From Oceanospirillaceae bacterium (GTDB taxonomy: Bacteria; Pseudomonadota; Gammaproteobacteria; Pseudomonadales; Balneatricaceae): a stretch of DNA of 40,347 bases. The stretch lies in NCBI GenBank assembly GCA_024640955.1, contig JAHEDZ010000003.1:3419-43765 (forward strand). The letters are read 5' to 3'. A program made the position numbers and the translations under genes. Below the pieces are notes generated by a model. It did not search any database, had not been told where the DNA came from, and saw nothing but the letters and a program-made list of their open reading frames with translations. Positions within the stretch are counted from its first letter, which is position 1. Every line of letters begins with the position of its first letter. Shown here piece by piece: positions 8,315 through 16,865 of this stretch.

Positions 8315-8337
8315 GAACTGGCTGTCCTGCCTCCCTG

Positions 8338-8484
8338 TTGGAGGTCGAGATATCTGAGAATTTCTTATTGGAAAACGAGAAGGCTGGTGTTTTTCAGCTT
8401 AAGTGGATTCATGAATTAGGTGTGGAACTTTCGCTGGATGACTTTGGTACCGGCTTCTCATCTCTGTTCAGTCAGCCTCAATAG
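8338..8484 (+). pseudogene. Relic of an EAL domain (c-di-GMP phosphodiesterase)
   Basis: One frame from 8338 to a TAG at 8482 reads LEVEISENFLLENEKAG, then 20-odd residues including WIHELGVELSL, then DDFGTGFSSL. This is the central EAL-domain block containing the metal-binding Glu (in EISEN) and the DDFGTG signature. Nothing upstream or downstream continues the domain: the preceding bases are the yciA end and no EAL motif follows before the stop. About 45 residues remain of a domain of about 240. It is not a recent copy of the EAL gene at the right edge, because the residues differ widely. Confidence 0.75.
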
Positions 8485-8509
8485 CACCAGCATGCGGGAA
8501 ACTGTTGCG

Positions 8510-9052
8510 CTACAGATCGAGAATCAAGGGCTCAATCAATTGAGCGCCGGAATCGCTACTGAGCCATAACTGTCCATCCTGAATATTCGCCTGCAGGTGC
8601 ATACCGCGCTCCATCAAACTCTCCAAAACCTCACTCTGAGACTCAGGGATTCGAATAATCTCCAAGTCTCTTTGGCGGGTGCGTTCTGCGCGGATGCTCG
8701 CCAGCCAGGGGTTAATAGCTTGATCGGATCCATAGCAGAGCAGCTTGACCTGTTTTGAACGGTTGCACGCTTTGCGCACACGTCGCTCACTCGGTAGACC
8801 TACATCAATCCACAACTCAATCTCATCACTGTAGCTTTTACACCAGAGGTCAGGTTCATCATCCGCTGCTAGCCCTTTTGTGAACTCCAGCCGCTCAGAT
8901 GCGAAGAGCACGAAAGCGACGAGGCGCAGCATCATTCGCTCTACAGTTTCAGAAGGGTGCAGCGCGAGCGTGAGAGAGTGGTCTGCGTAGTAGTGCCGAT
9001 CCATATCGGCGATCTGGATATGTGCTTTGTAGACGGTTGCGTTCTGAGCCAA
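8510..9052 (-). CDS. yaeQ: YaeQ family protein
   Basis: The 180-residue protein aligns along its whole length with E. coli YaeQ. Shared segments include HPSETVERMMLRLVAF, FTKGLAADDEPDLW, IELWIDVGLPSERRVRKAC and MHLQANIQDGQLWLS. YaeQ has a PD-(D/E)XK nuclease-like fold; it was once proposed to replace RfaH, and its cellular role remains unclear. It is the last gene of a minus-strand group, 12 bases after the paeA-like gene. Confidence 0.9.
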   Translation of the reverse strand: MAQNATVYKAHIQIADMDRHYYADHSLTLALHPSETVERMMLRLVAFVLFASERLEFTKGLAADDEPDLWCKSYSDEIELWIDVGLPSERRVRKACNRSKQVKLLCYGSDQAINPWLASIRAERTRQRDLEIIRIPESQSEVLESLMERGMHLQANIQDGQLWLSSDSGAQLIEPLILDL

Positions 9053-9064
9053 GGTTGTTCCTTA

Positions 9065-10345
9065 TTAAATTCGACTGACCAACAGCTGATCCACTTTAAA
9101 GTTATCGACGTCAATCACTTCAAATTTGTAGCCAGCGAAGTCAACATGTTCGGTGCATTTGGGGATGCGTTTAAGACTGTACATTACAAAACCAGCGAGT
9201 GTTTCATACTGCGCGGGGTCTGGAAACTCTCCGATATCCAGGGCTCTGGCGACCTCCGTTATCGGAGTGGAGCCCTCTATTAGCCAGGAGTTTTCGTCGC
9301 GCACAATGATCTGTTCGTTTGCCTGAGTTTTCGCCCAGTCTCCCATGACGGTACTCATGAGGTCTTTAACCGTGACCACGCCCACTACGAGGGCATATTC
9401 GTTCATCACCAACGCAAAGTCGGCGCCCTGGCTCTTAAATGTATTCATTGCCTCGAACAGGGTCAGTGTATCAGGCAGGGTCACGAGCTCGTTGAGCATG
9501 GAGCTATCGATCGCTAACTCGCGGTTATTGAGCAGCAGAGAGAGCAGGCTTTTGGCGTCGACGTAGCCAATGGTGCTATCTATACCCTCATTGCAGACGA
9601 GGAAACGGCTATGCTCCTCGGTGCAGAGCTTTGCGTGTAGCTCCGCTGGTGTATCGGATATCGATAGAAAAACTACGTGCTCACGCGGAGTCATCGCTGT
9701 GGTAATGCACTGTGACTGCATCTCGAAAACATTCTCTATTACCTGATGTTCGTGAGCGTGTAGCAGTCCAGCGGCCGCACTGGCTTCCATCATGGTATAG
9801 AGATCATCATCAGTAATCTCATCGCTACGCTCAGCACGCATTCCGAAGAGCTTAAATACCCAGTCAGCAAAGCCGTTAATTAACCAGACCAGTGGTTTGA
9901 ATAGCGTAATTAGGGAGGTCATGGGAGCTGCCACGCGGACTGCAATCGCCTCAGGGTGGTTCATGGCGATTCGCTTAGGGATCAGGTCGGCAAACAGAAT
10001 AAAACTGAGGGTTACGAAAGCGAAGGCGGCGTAAGAGGGTAGCTGCGATGCTGCTAGGCTCGGGTTAAAGCGCTCAGTTAATGCGGCAAAATGGGGTGTT
10101 AGGTAGCTCTCGCTGATAATACCCGCGAGTATTGCAACAGAGTTGAGTCCGATTTGAATTAACGTAAAAAAGGCTCCGGGCGACTGTTGCAACGCAATAA
10201 CCTGTTTGGCTGCTACATTGCCGCTCTCCGATAACTGGGTGAGTTTGATTTGGCGAGCAGCCGCCAGAGAGAGCTCAGATACGGAGAAAAAGATGCTGAT
10301 CAGTATGCACAGCAGTAAAAGACCCAGTGACTCGAAAGCACTCAT
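9065..10345 (-). CDS. paeA: CNNM/CorC family membrane protein, PaeA (YtfL) type
   Basis: The 426-residue protein has the standard order: DUF21/CNNM transmembrane domain (about 1-195, several helices), paired CBS domains (about 205-335) and a CorC/HlyC C-terminal domain (about 345-426). Long identical stretches with E. coli YtfL are visible, such as VVGVVTVKDLMSTVMGD, RDENSWLI and FAGYKFEVIDVDN. E. coli YtfL, now PaeA, is implicated in export of cadaverine and putrescine; other family members affect Mg2+ or Co2+ handling. It starts 12 bases after the LysE-type gene, so both are probably one transcript with yaeQ. Confidence 0.88.
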   Translation of the reverse strand: MSAFESLGLLLLCILISIFFSVSELSLAAARQIKLTQLSESGNVAAKQVIALQQSPGAFFTLIQIGLNSVAILAGIISESYLTPHFAALTERFNPSLAASQLPSYAAFAFVTLSFILFADLIPKRIAMNHPEAIAVRVAAPMTSLITLFKPLVWLINGFADWVFKLFGMRAERSDEITDDDLYTMMEASAAAGLLHAHEHQVIENVFEMQSQCITTAMTPREHVVFLSISDTPAELHAKLCTEEHSRFLVCNEGIDSTIGYVDAKSLLSLLLNNRELAIDSSMLNELVTLPDTLTLFEAMNTFKSQGADFALVMNEYALVVGVVTVKDLMSTVMGDWAKTQANEQIIVRDENSWLIEGSTPITEVARALDIGEFPDPAQYETLAGFVMYSLKRIPKCTEHVDFAGYKFEVIDVDNFKVDQLLVSRI

Positions 10346-10357
10346 AACAAGACTCCA

Positions 10358-10978
10358 TTAACCCAGTGCAAGCCAAACTGATACACCCATCATTAAGGTG
10401 CCAGCAATACGGTTCATCAGGCGCACATTACTTCGATGGCGCAAGATATGACTCAGCGCCTTCCCGCCCGAGGCGTAACCAAGCAATGAGAGAAATTCCA
10501 TAGACAGAATGATGGTAATTATAACTAAGGACTGCTGTAACAGTGGCTGGGTGTTATCGATAAACGGGGGGAGTAGTGCGATGAAGAATGCCCAGCCTTT
10601 TGGGTTAGCCACTGCGGTAATAAAACCTTGAGAGAGGAGCGAGCCAGGGCTCGCCTCATAGCCCTCGGGCGTATCGCACTTGATCGCCATCTTCCCTTTT
10701 GAGCGCCAAAGTTGGATGCCCAGATAAAGTAGATATGCACCGCCACCCCATTTGAGTGCAGTAAACAGCGCTGGGTACTGCAGCATCAGTGCAGCTGCGC
10801 CGATAATGGTGAGTACCACTACGAGCCCTACACCGATCAGCTCGCCGAGCATCATCCACAGGGTCCGGCGAACACCGATTGTCATACCGAGCGTCATCGC
10901 CAGGGTCATACACATGCCCGGTGTAATCGAGACAAAAAAGAAGGTGGTGATAAAGAGGGTGAGGGCAGATAGTGCCAA
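10358..10978 (-). CDS. LysE/RhtB family amino-acid exporter
   Basis: The 206-residue protein has about six hydrophobic segments and the family N-terminus with SITPGMCMTLAMTLGMTIG (the SxTPGP-like motif), followed by LKWGGGAYLLYLGIQLWRSK. A central GFITAVANPKGWAFF segment is the second family signature. Such proteins export amino acids or homoserine derivatives across the inner membrane; the substrate cannot be read from sequence. It is the first gene of the minus-strand group with paeA and yaeQ and diverges from leuC. Confidence 0.85.
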   Translation of the reverse strand: MALSALTLFITTFFFVSITPGMCMTLAMTLGMTIGVRRTLWMMLGELIGVGLVVVLTIIGAAALMLQYPALFTALKWGGGAYLLYLGIQLWRSKGKMAIKCDTPEGYEASPGSLLSQGFITAVANPKGWAFFIALLPPFIDNTQPLLQQSLVIITIILSMEFLSLLGYASGGKALSHILRHRSNVRLMNRIAGTLMMGVSVWLALG

Positions 10979-11063
10979 AGTAATGCTCTTCTCGAGTTCT
11001 TATTGAGTCGCGAGTGTATGTCTATTTTGACCAAACATAAATAGAGGTAAACGCGCTTCTAAT

Positions 11064-11082
11064 GCATTCTTTCAAGGAATGC
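11064..11082. promoter_or_regulatory. LysR-type binding box upstream of leuC
   Basis: The inverted repeat GCATTC-N7-GAATGC contains the T-N11-A pattern (ATTC-N7-GAAT) typical of LysR-type regulator sites. It lies 79 bases before the leuC start codon. In several Pseudomonas genomes a LysR gene sits next to leuC; none is adjacent here, so the regulator would act from elsewhere. This assignment rests on pattern only. Confidence 0.4.
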
Positions 11083-11160
11083 TAATCATTAGAATTATGA
11101 ATTTGTCTATTGGTAGTCATCTCCTTACAATTGCTGGCACTAACCGCTAGGAGTAAAACA

Positions 11161-12582
11161 ATGGCTGGTAAAACACTCTACGACAAACTCTGGGATGCAC
11201 ACTTGGTGCGCCAGAATGAAGATGGCAGTTCGCTGATCTACATCGATCGTCAAATACTGCACGAAGTCACTTCACCCCAGGCATTTGAAGGTCTGCGTTT
11301 GGCAGGCCGTAAGCCTTGGCGTATCGATGCAAACTTGGCGACACCTGATCACAACGTCCCAACGACTGAGCGCGCCGGCGGTGTTGATCAGATCGTTGAT
11401 CCCGTTTCTCGTATCCAGGTGAAAACGCTGGATGAGAACTGTGATGAGTACGGCATTGTTGAGTTCAAGATGCTCGACGAGCGTCAGGGTATCGTTCACG
11501 TTGTGGGGCCAGAGCAGGGGATGACTTTGCCAGGTTCTACCGTTGTTTGTGGTGACTCACACACTTCTACTCACGGTGCTTTTGGTGCACTGGCACACGG
11601 TATCGGTACCTCTGAAGTTGAACACGTGCTGGCAACTCAGTGTCTGATCGCCAAGAAGATGAAGAACATGCTGGTTCGCGTAGATGGCGAGCTGGGTATC
11701 GGTGTAACCGCTAAAGACGTTGTCCTGCACATTATAGGTGTGATCGGTACTGCGGGCGGCACTGGCTGTGCACTGGAGTTCGGTGGAACGGCGATCCAGT
11801 CGCTCTCGATTGAAGGGCGAATGACCATCTGTAACATGGCGATTGAAGCCGGTGCTCGAGTTGGCCTAGTGGCAGTTGATGATAAGACCATCGAGTACTT
11901 TGAGGGTCGACCATTTTCACCAACGGGTGAGGCTTGGAACGCAGCCGTTGAGAACTGGAAAGATCTAGTTTCAGATGCCGATGCGCAGTTCGATACCGTT
12001 GTTGAGATTCGTGCTGAAGATATCAAACCTCAGGTTACCTGGGGTACATCACCGGAGATGGTGGTGGCCGTTGATGGTCAGGTTCCAAATCCTGCTAATG
12101 CAGCTGACTCTGATGAAGCGAATGCGATCACGCGCGCTCTGCAGTACATGGGCCTAAGTGCTGATCAGGCAATCACTGACATTAAACTTGATCGAGTATT
12201 TATCGGGTCATGTACCAACAGCCGTATTGAGGATCTGCGTGCGGCCGCGGAGGTTGTGAAAGGCCGCAAGGTGGCGAGCACAATCAAGCAGGCTCTGGTT
12301 GTGCCAGGTTCTGGCTTGGTTAAAGCTCAAGCCGAGGCTGAGGGTCTGGATAAGATCTTTGTTGAGGCGGGTCTCGAGTGGCGTGAGCCGGGCTGTTCTA
12401 TGTGTCTGGCGATGAACCCAGATAAGCTGGGCAACGGTGAGCACTGTGCTTCTACCTCCAACCGTAACTTCGAAGGCCGTCAGGGCTTTGGTGGTCGTAC
12501 TCACTTGGTGAGCCCGGCTATGGCCGCAGCTGCAGCTGTTACTGGTCACTTTGTTGACGTACGCACATTGGAAACTAACTAA
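11161..12582 (+). CDS. leuC: 3-Isopropylmalate dehydratase large subunit
   Basis: The 473-residue LeuC is the catalytic [4Fe-4S] subunit that isomerises 2-isopropylmalate to 3-isopropylmalate in leucine synthesis. The cluster ligands are Cys351 (FIGSCTNSR) and Cys412/Cys415 (GCSMCLAMN). The N-terminus [16 protein letters not shown] and full length fit the family. ATG 11161 is preferred over an upstream in-frame start because AGGAG lies 8 bases before it. It partners with LeuD, which begins 11 bases after its stop. Confidence 0.97.
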   Translation: MAGKTLYDKLWDAHLVRQNEDGSSLIYIDRQILHEVTSPQAFEGLRLAGRKPWRIDANLATPDHNVPTTERAGGVDQIVDPVSRIQVKTLDENCDEYGIVEFKMLDERQGIVHVVGPEQGMTLPGSTVVCGDSHTSTHGAFGALAHGIGTSEVEHVLATQCLIAKKMKNMLVRVDGELGIGVTAKDVVLHIIGVIGTAGGTGCALEFGGTAIQSLSIEGRMTICNMAIEAGARVGLVAVDDKTIEYFEGRPFSPTGEAWNAAVENWKDLVSDADAQFDTVVEIRAEDIKPQVTWGTSPEMVVAVDGQVPNPANAADSDEANAITRALQYMGLSADQAITDIKLDRVFIGSCTNSRIEDLRAAAEVVKGRKVASTIKQALVVPGSGLVKAQAEAEGLDKIFVEAGLEWREPGCSMCLAMNPDKLGNGEHCASTSNRNFEGRQGFGGRTHLVSPAMAAAAAVTGHFVDVRTLETN

Positions 12583-12593
12583 GGAGCCCGGTC

Positions 12594-13241
12594 ATGAAGA
12601 AGTTTGAAACTCACACTGGGGTTGTCGCTCCTCTGGATCGCAAGAACGTCGATACTGACTTGATTATTCCGAAGCAATTCCTCAAATCGATCAAGCGCTC
12701 GGGGTTTGGTAAGAACCTCTTTGATGAGATTCGTTACCTGGATGAAGGCCAGCCTGATCAGGACTGTTCAGGTCGCCCACTGAATCCGGATTTCGTACTC
12801 AACAAACCTGAGTTCACCGGTTCGAGCATTCTGCTTGCGCGCACCAACTTCGGTTGTGGTTCAAGCCGCGAGCACGCGCCTTGGGCACTGGATGATTACG
12901 GTTTCCGTGCTGTTATTGCACCGAGCTATGCCGATATTTTCTTCAATAACTGTTTTAAAAACGGTCTGCTGCCGATCATCCTCACCGAGGCGGAGGTTGA
13001 TGAACTGTTCAACGCCGTTGCTGGTGAGCCGGGTATGAGCCTGACCGTTGATTTGGTAAACCAGAAAGTGGTCAGCCCAAGTGGTCAGGAGTATGGCTTT
13101 GAGGTTGATGCTTTCCGTAAGCATTGCCTGCTCAATGGCCTGGACGACATTGGCTTGACGCTTGAGCACGCAGACGATATCCGCGCCTACGAGGCGAAAC
13201 GCCGCGAATCGGCACCTTGGTTGTTTGACGCGATTAAATAA
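12594..13241 (+). CDS. leuD: 3-Isopropylmalate dehydratase small subunit
   Basis: LeuD (215 residues) forms the swivel domain of isopropylmalate isomerase with LeuC and helps bind substrate. Characteristic segments are [20 protein letters not shown] near the N-terminus and [14 protein letters not shown] in the middle. Length is as expected for the proteobacterial type. A ribosome site (AAGGAG) precedes the start and spacing from leuC is 11 bases, so the two are co-translated. Confidence 0.97.
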   Translation: MKKFETHTGVVAPLDRKNVDTDLIIPKQFLKSIKRSGFGKNLFDEIRYLDEGQPDQDCSGRPLNPDFVLNKPEFTGSSILLARTNFGCGSSREHAPWALDDYGFRAVIAPSYADIFFNNCFKNGLLPIILTEAEVDELFNAVAGEPGMSLTVDLVNQKVVSPSGQEYGFEVDAFRKHCLLNGLDDIGLTLEHADDIRAYEAKRRESAPWLFDAIK

Positions 13242-13268
13242 TTTATCAGTCGCCGCCCTTGACGGGGC

Positions 13269-13304
13269 GCTCCTACATATCTCTCTGTAGGAGCGAGCGA
13301 AGCA
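13269..13304. repeat. REP-like inverted repeat between leuD and leuB
   Basis: GCTCCTACA (13269-13277) and TGTAGGAGC (13286-13294) form a 9-bp hairpin, with the core continuing GAGCGAAGCACGC. The sequence GTAGGAGCGAGCGAAGCACGC recurs exactly after dusC (30015), and a degenerate form follows truA. This looks like a REP/BIME family dispersed in intergenic gaps. It may influence leuB mRNA stability. Confidence 0.7.
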
Positions 13305-13333
13305 CGCTACCCAAACAGAATTTTGGAATAAAA

Positions 13334-14419
13334 ATGAACGAAAATAGAGTACTCATCCTCCCAGGCGACGGCATCGGCCCAGAAATTATTGCGCAAGCTC
13401 GCCGCGTATTGGAGCTTGTTAACGCTCAAGACAGTCTGGGTTTAGAGTTTGATGAGGCGCACCTCGGTGGCGCAGCAATCGACGCACACGGTGTACCTAT
13501 GCCGGAAGAGACGCTGGCCAAAGCACGCGACTCGAAAGGTATCCTGCTCGGAGCGGTAGGCGGCCCTAAGTGGGACACTAACCCAGACTTTCAGATCCGT
13601 CCTGAGAAGGGGCTGCTGGGTATTCGGTCTAACCTAGAACTTTTCGGCAATCTGCGCCCAGCTATCCTTTACCCGCAGCTGGCTGATGCATCTACGCTCA
13701 AGCCTGAAGTTGTATCGGGCCTGGATATCCTGATTGTGCGCGAGCTGACAGGTGGTATCTACTTCGGCCAACCGCGTGGTGTACGCACCACCGACGAAGG
13801 TCTGCGCGAGGGTTACAACACCTACGTTTACAACGAAGAAGAGATCAAACGTATCGGTCGAGTCGCGTTCGAAGCGGCACTGGCACGCGGCAAGAAGCTC
13901 TGCTCGGTTGATAAGGCTAATGTACTTGAAGTTACTGTGCTATGGCGCGAGGTAATGGAAGAGCTCAAGTCTGAGTATCCTGAAGTTGAACTGAGCCATA
14001 TGTACGTTGATAACGCCGCGATGCAACTGGTGCGAGCACCTAAGCAGTTTGATGTGGTTGTAACGGGTAACATGTTTGGCGACATTCTCTCAGACGCTGC
14101 AGCGATGCTGACCGGGTCGATCGGTATGTTGCCATCGGCATCGTTGAACAAAGCAGGCCAGGGTATGTATGAGCCTTGTCACGGTTCTGCGCCCGATATT
14201 GCCGGTCAAAACATTGCAAATCCATTGGCAACCATCCTCTCTGCCGCTATGATGTTGCGCTATTCGCTCAACCAGGGCGCGGCGGCGGATCGAATCGAGA
14301 AAGCGGTGAGCGATGTTCTCGATCAGGGTCTACGTACAGCGGATATCTTCTCTGAAGGTATGCAGAAGGTGAGCACAACGGAAATGGGTGATGCGGTAAT
14401 CGCTGCGCTAAACGCGTAG
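13334..14419 (+). CDS. leuB: 3-Isopropylmalate dehydrogenase
   Basis: LeuB (361 residues) oxidises and decarboxylates 3-isopropylmalate with NAD+. The frame shows the N-terminal [10 protein letters not shown] motif, [13 protein letters not shown], the catalytic [14 protein letters not shown] loop and the [17 protein letters not shown] / [12 protein letters not shown] substrate and cofactor regions. ATG 13334 gives the family N-terminus [13 protein letters not shown]; an upstream alternative start would translate the REP-like element. It lies 92 bases after leuD, unlike the tight leuC-leuD spacing, and ends in a strong terminator. Confidence 0.97.
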   Translation: MNENRVLILPGDGIGPEIIAQARRVLELVNAQDSLGLEFDEAHLGGAAIDAHGVPMPEETLAKARDSKGILLGAVGGPKWDTNPDFQIRPEKGLLGIRSNLELFGNLRPAILYPQLADASTLKPEVVSGLDILIVRELTGGIYFGQPRGVRTTDEGLREGYNTYVYNEEEIKRIGRVAFEAALARGKKLCSVDKANVLEVTVLWREVMEELKSEYPEVELSHMYVDNAAMQLVRAPKQFDVVVTGNMFGDILSDAAAMLTGSIGMLPSASLNKAGQGMYEPCHGSAPDIAGQNIANPLATILSAAMMLRYSLNQGAAADRIEKAVSDVLDQGLRTADIFSEGMQKVSTTEMGDAVIAALNA

Positions 14420-14437
14420 ACGGCCAAAACGCTCAAC

Positions 14438-14464
14438 AAGGCCGGTTAAATACCGGCCTTTTTT
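14438..14464 (+). terminator. Rho-independent terminator after leuB
   Basis: AAGGCCGGT (14438-14446) pairs perfectly with ACCGGCCTT (14452-14460) around a 5-base loop and runs into TTTT. It separates the leu genes from asd. Confidence 0.9.
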
Positions 14465-14520
14465 AATCGTCTTCGGGATTGGATACCGAAGTAAGAAGTA
14501 CTCTTAAAAAGAGGTTTAAC

Positions 14521-15633
14521 ATGAATCGTGTAGGTTTTGTCGGCTGGCGCGGTATGGTTGGATCCGTTCTCATGCAGCGTATGCTGGAAGAGAAGGACTT
14601 CGATCAGATCAACGAGCCAGTATTTTTCACCACCTCTCAGGTAGGCCAGGCTGGCCCTGAGATTGGTAAGGAAATTGCTCCACTGAAAGATGCGAACGAT
14701 ATTGATGCGCTTAAACAGATGGATGTAATTATTACCTGTCAGGGTGGTGACTACACGAAAGCCGTTTACCCACAACTGCGCGCAGCGGGGTGGGATGGCT
14801 ACTGGATTGATGCAGCCTCTGCTCTGCGTATGGCTGATGATTCGATCATCATTCTTGACCCTGTCAATGCTGATGTAATTAATAGGGGCCTGAGCAAAGG
14901 TATCAAAACCTTCGTGGGCGGTAACTGCACTGTATCGCTGATGCTGATGGGCCTGGGCGGTCTATTTAAAGCGGGTCATGTTGAGTGGGTTAGCTCTATG
15001 ACTTACCAGGCAGCTTCCGGTGCTGGCGCACGCAACATGCGCGAGCTTATCACTCAGATGGGTCAGATCCGTGACGGTTCGGCTGATATGTTAAAAGATC
15101 CTGCATCTGCCATTCTCGATATCGATCGTCAGGTTGCTAACAGTATGCGTAATGACCTGGCTGTAGATAATTTCGGTGTACCGCTGGCCGGCTCGTTGAT
15201 CCCATGGATCGATGTACCTGTTGCTGATGGTCAGTCGAAAGAGGAGTGGAAAGGCTATGTCGAGACCAACAAAATCCTCGGTCGCCACGCTAATCCGATC
15301 GCTATCGACGGTACCTGTGTGCGTATCGGTGCAATGCGTTGTCATAGCCAGGCGTTCACGATCAAGCTGAATAAAGATCTCCCAATGGATGAGATCGAGC
15401 AGAGGATCGCTGAAGCCAACGACTGGGTTAAAGTGGTTCCAAACGATCGCCAGATCACCATGGAAGAGCTGACACCGACAAAAGTGACTGGCACACTCAG
15501 CATCCCTGTAGGCCGTCTGCGTAAGATGAAGATGGGTAAACAGTACCTCAACGCATTCAGCGTGGGTGACCAGTTGCTCTGGGGTGCGGCAGAACCGCTG
15601 CGCCGTATGCTGCGCATCCTAAGCGAGCGTTAA
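14521..15633 (+). CDS. asd: Aspartate-semialdehyde dehydrogenase
   Basis: The 370-residue enzyme makes L-aspartate-semialdehyde from aspartyl phosphate with NADPH, feeding lysine/diaminopimelate, threonine and methionine synthesis. It is the Gram-negative (E. coli/Pseudomonas) type: N-terminal [18 protein letters not shown], catalytic Cys136 in [13 protein letters not shown], and the substrate His in [15 protein letters not shown] 14521 has an AGAGG site; an earlier in-frame start adds 14 unrelated residues. It is followed by its inactive-looking paralogue usg. Confidence 0.97.
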   Translation: MNRVGFVGWRGMVGSVLMQRMLEEKDFDQINEPVFFTTSQVGQAGPEIGKEIAPLKDANDIDALKQMDVIITCQGGDYTKAVYPQLRAAGWDGYWIDAASALRMADDSIIILDPVNADVINRGLSKGIKTFVGGNCTVSLMLMGLGGLFKAGHVEWVSSMTYQAASGAGARNMRELITQMGQIRDGSADMLKDPASAILDIDRQVANSMRNDLAVDNFGVPLAGSLIPWIDVPVADGQSKEEWKGYVETNKILGRHANPIAIDGTCVRIGAMRCHSQAFTIKLNKDLPMDEIEQRIAEANDWVKVVPNDRQITMEELTPTKVTGTLSIPVGRLRKMKMGKQYLNAFSVGDQLLWGAAEPLRRMLRILSER

Positions 15634-15636
15634 TAG

Positions 15637-15681
15637 AGCGCATCTAGCGCGCTTTTTCTATCAGCCCGCATCTGCGGGCTG
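15637..15681 (+). terminator. Hairpins and T-run between asd and usg
   Basis: A short AGCGC/GCGCT stem (15637-15653) is followed by TTTTT. A second, stronger hairpin, CAGCCCGCA pairing with TGCGGGCTG, occupies 15662-15681. Together they may terminate or attenuate transcription from asd before usg. Confidence 0.5.
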
Positions 15682-15702
15682 AGTCTATTTTGGAGTTTTG
15701 TA

Positions 15703-16692
15703 ATGTCGAATAAAGTCCTTCTTCTCGGTGTCAGTGCCCTCGCGGGTGAACAGCTACTGGAGCTACTAGAAGATCATCCGCTAGCAAAAGAGGTGATCTT
15801 TGAACTCTACGATACCGATGGAGAGGCGGGGCGTTCACTGATGGTTAACGGCAGGGCTCTGCGCGTGCGCAGCTACGCCAACATCGATCTGTCCGATGCA
15901 AAGCTCGCAATTCTCTGTGCACCTGAGATTCCAGCCGAGACTCTGTCGCTGATTGCGCCTGAGCTAACGCTGTTTGATCTTCATGCACGTGCTGAAACTC
16001 AGGCTGGCGATCTACTGCTTGCTGGGGTCAGCGATAAAAAGTTGGTGCTCGAAAAGGGTGCCGTTTTCCGTTCGCCTGAACCTGCGCTGCTGACCACAGC
16101 GGTAACACTCAATACTCTCTCGGCTGCGGTCGAACCACTTCGGGTGACAGCGACATTGATGCTGCCTGCGAGTATGCACGACCAAGCGGGTGTTCAGGCG
16201 CTCGCTACGGAGACTGCTCATCTGCTGAACGGACGCGAGGCCGCGGCCAAGTACTTGGATGCAAGTATGGCGTTTAACCTTCTAGCTCAGCCGCAGACTC
16301 CGCTAGCGAACGCCTCGCTGCCGGTTGAGTCACTTTTTACCCAGGGCTTGGCGGAGTTGTTGGCTGCAGAGGATCTGGAAGTAAATGCCTCAGCGGTGGA
16401 GGTGCCGCTCTTTCATGGTACCGCGGTAACACTGGCTGTGGAGCTGGATAAAGGTGGCGAACTGACTGACCTGATACACCTGATCGATCGAGAAGCAAAG
16501 CTACGTTACGCTCCATCTGCTTCAGCTTCGACTCAAAGCGCCACGGGTATCGATGAGTGCTTAATCGCGCGTTTGCGCTTTGATCCGCAAGATTCAAACG
16601 TGCTGCTGATGACGCTGCTATTCGATGAGCAGCGTCTGGGTCGCGCGTCCAATGCAGTTGATGCGTTGCGGGCTCTTGTAACAGCTCATTAA
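15703..16692 (+). CDS. usg: Usg-type aspartate-semialdehyde dehydrogenase paralogue
   Basis: The 329-residue protein has the NAD(P)-binding start KVLLLGVSALAGEQLLELLE and the overall Asd fold order, and sits between asd and fimV as the Usg protein does in Pseudomonas. The catalytic GxxNC motif of true Asd enzymes is absent: the corresponding stretch reads VFRSPEPALL. It is therefore probably not an active dehydrogenase; its role is unknown. The start has a TTGGAG site 9 bases upstream. Confidence 0.75.
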   Translation: MSNKVLLLGVSALAGEQLLELLEDHPLAKEVIFELYDTDGEAGRSLMVNGRALRVRSYANIDLSDAKLAILCAPEIPAETLSLIAPELTLFDLHARAETQAGDLLLAGVSDKKLVLEKGAVFRSPEPALLTTAVTLNTLSAAVEPLRVTATLMLPASMHDQAGVQALATETAHLLNGREAAAKYLDASMAFNLLAQPQTPLANASLPVESLFTQGLAELLAAEDLEVNASAVEVPLFHGTAVTLAVELDKGGELTDLIHLIDREAKLRYAPSASASTQSATGIDECLIARLRFDPQDSNVLLMTLLFDEQRLGRASNAVDALRALVTAH

Positions 16693-16865
16693 TCCAACAC
16701 TTTTAAGCCGGTTTTACTCTTCATGCTAGCGAGCAGGGCATAAATGTCCGAGCTCGCTTGACCAGTCCCTATCGACCTACAATACTTCAGTTAGTTTTGC
16801 GAAACGCAACTGCCTGTTTTTCTGGCAAAAAGCAGGTGTATTGGCCAAACATAAGGATAGATAAG

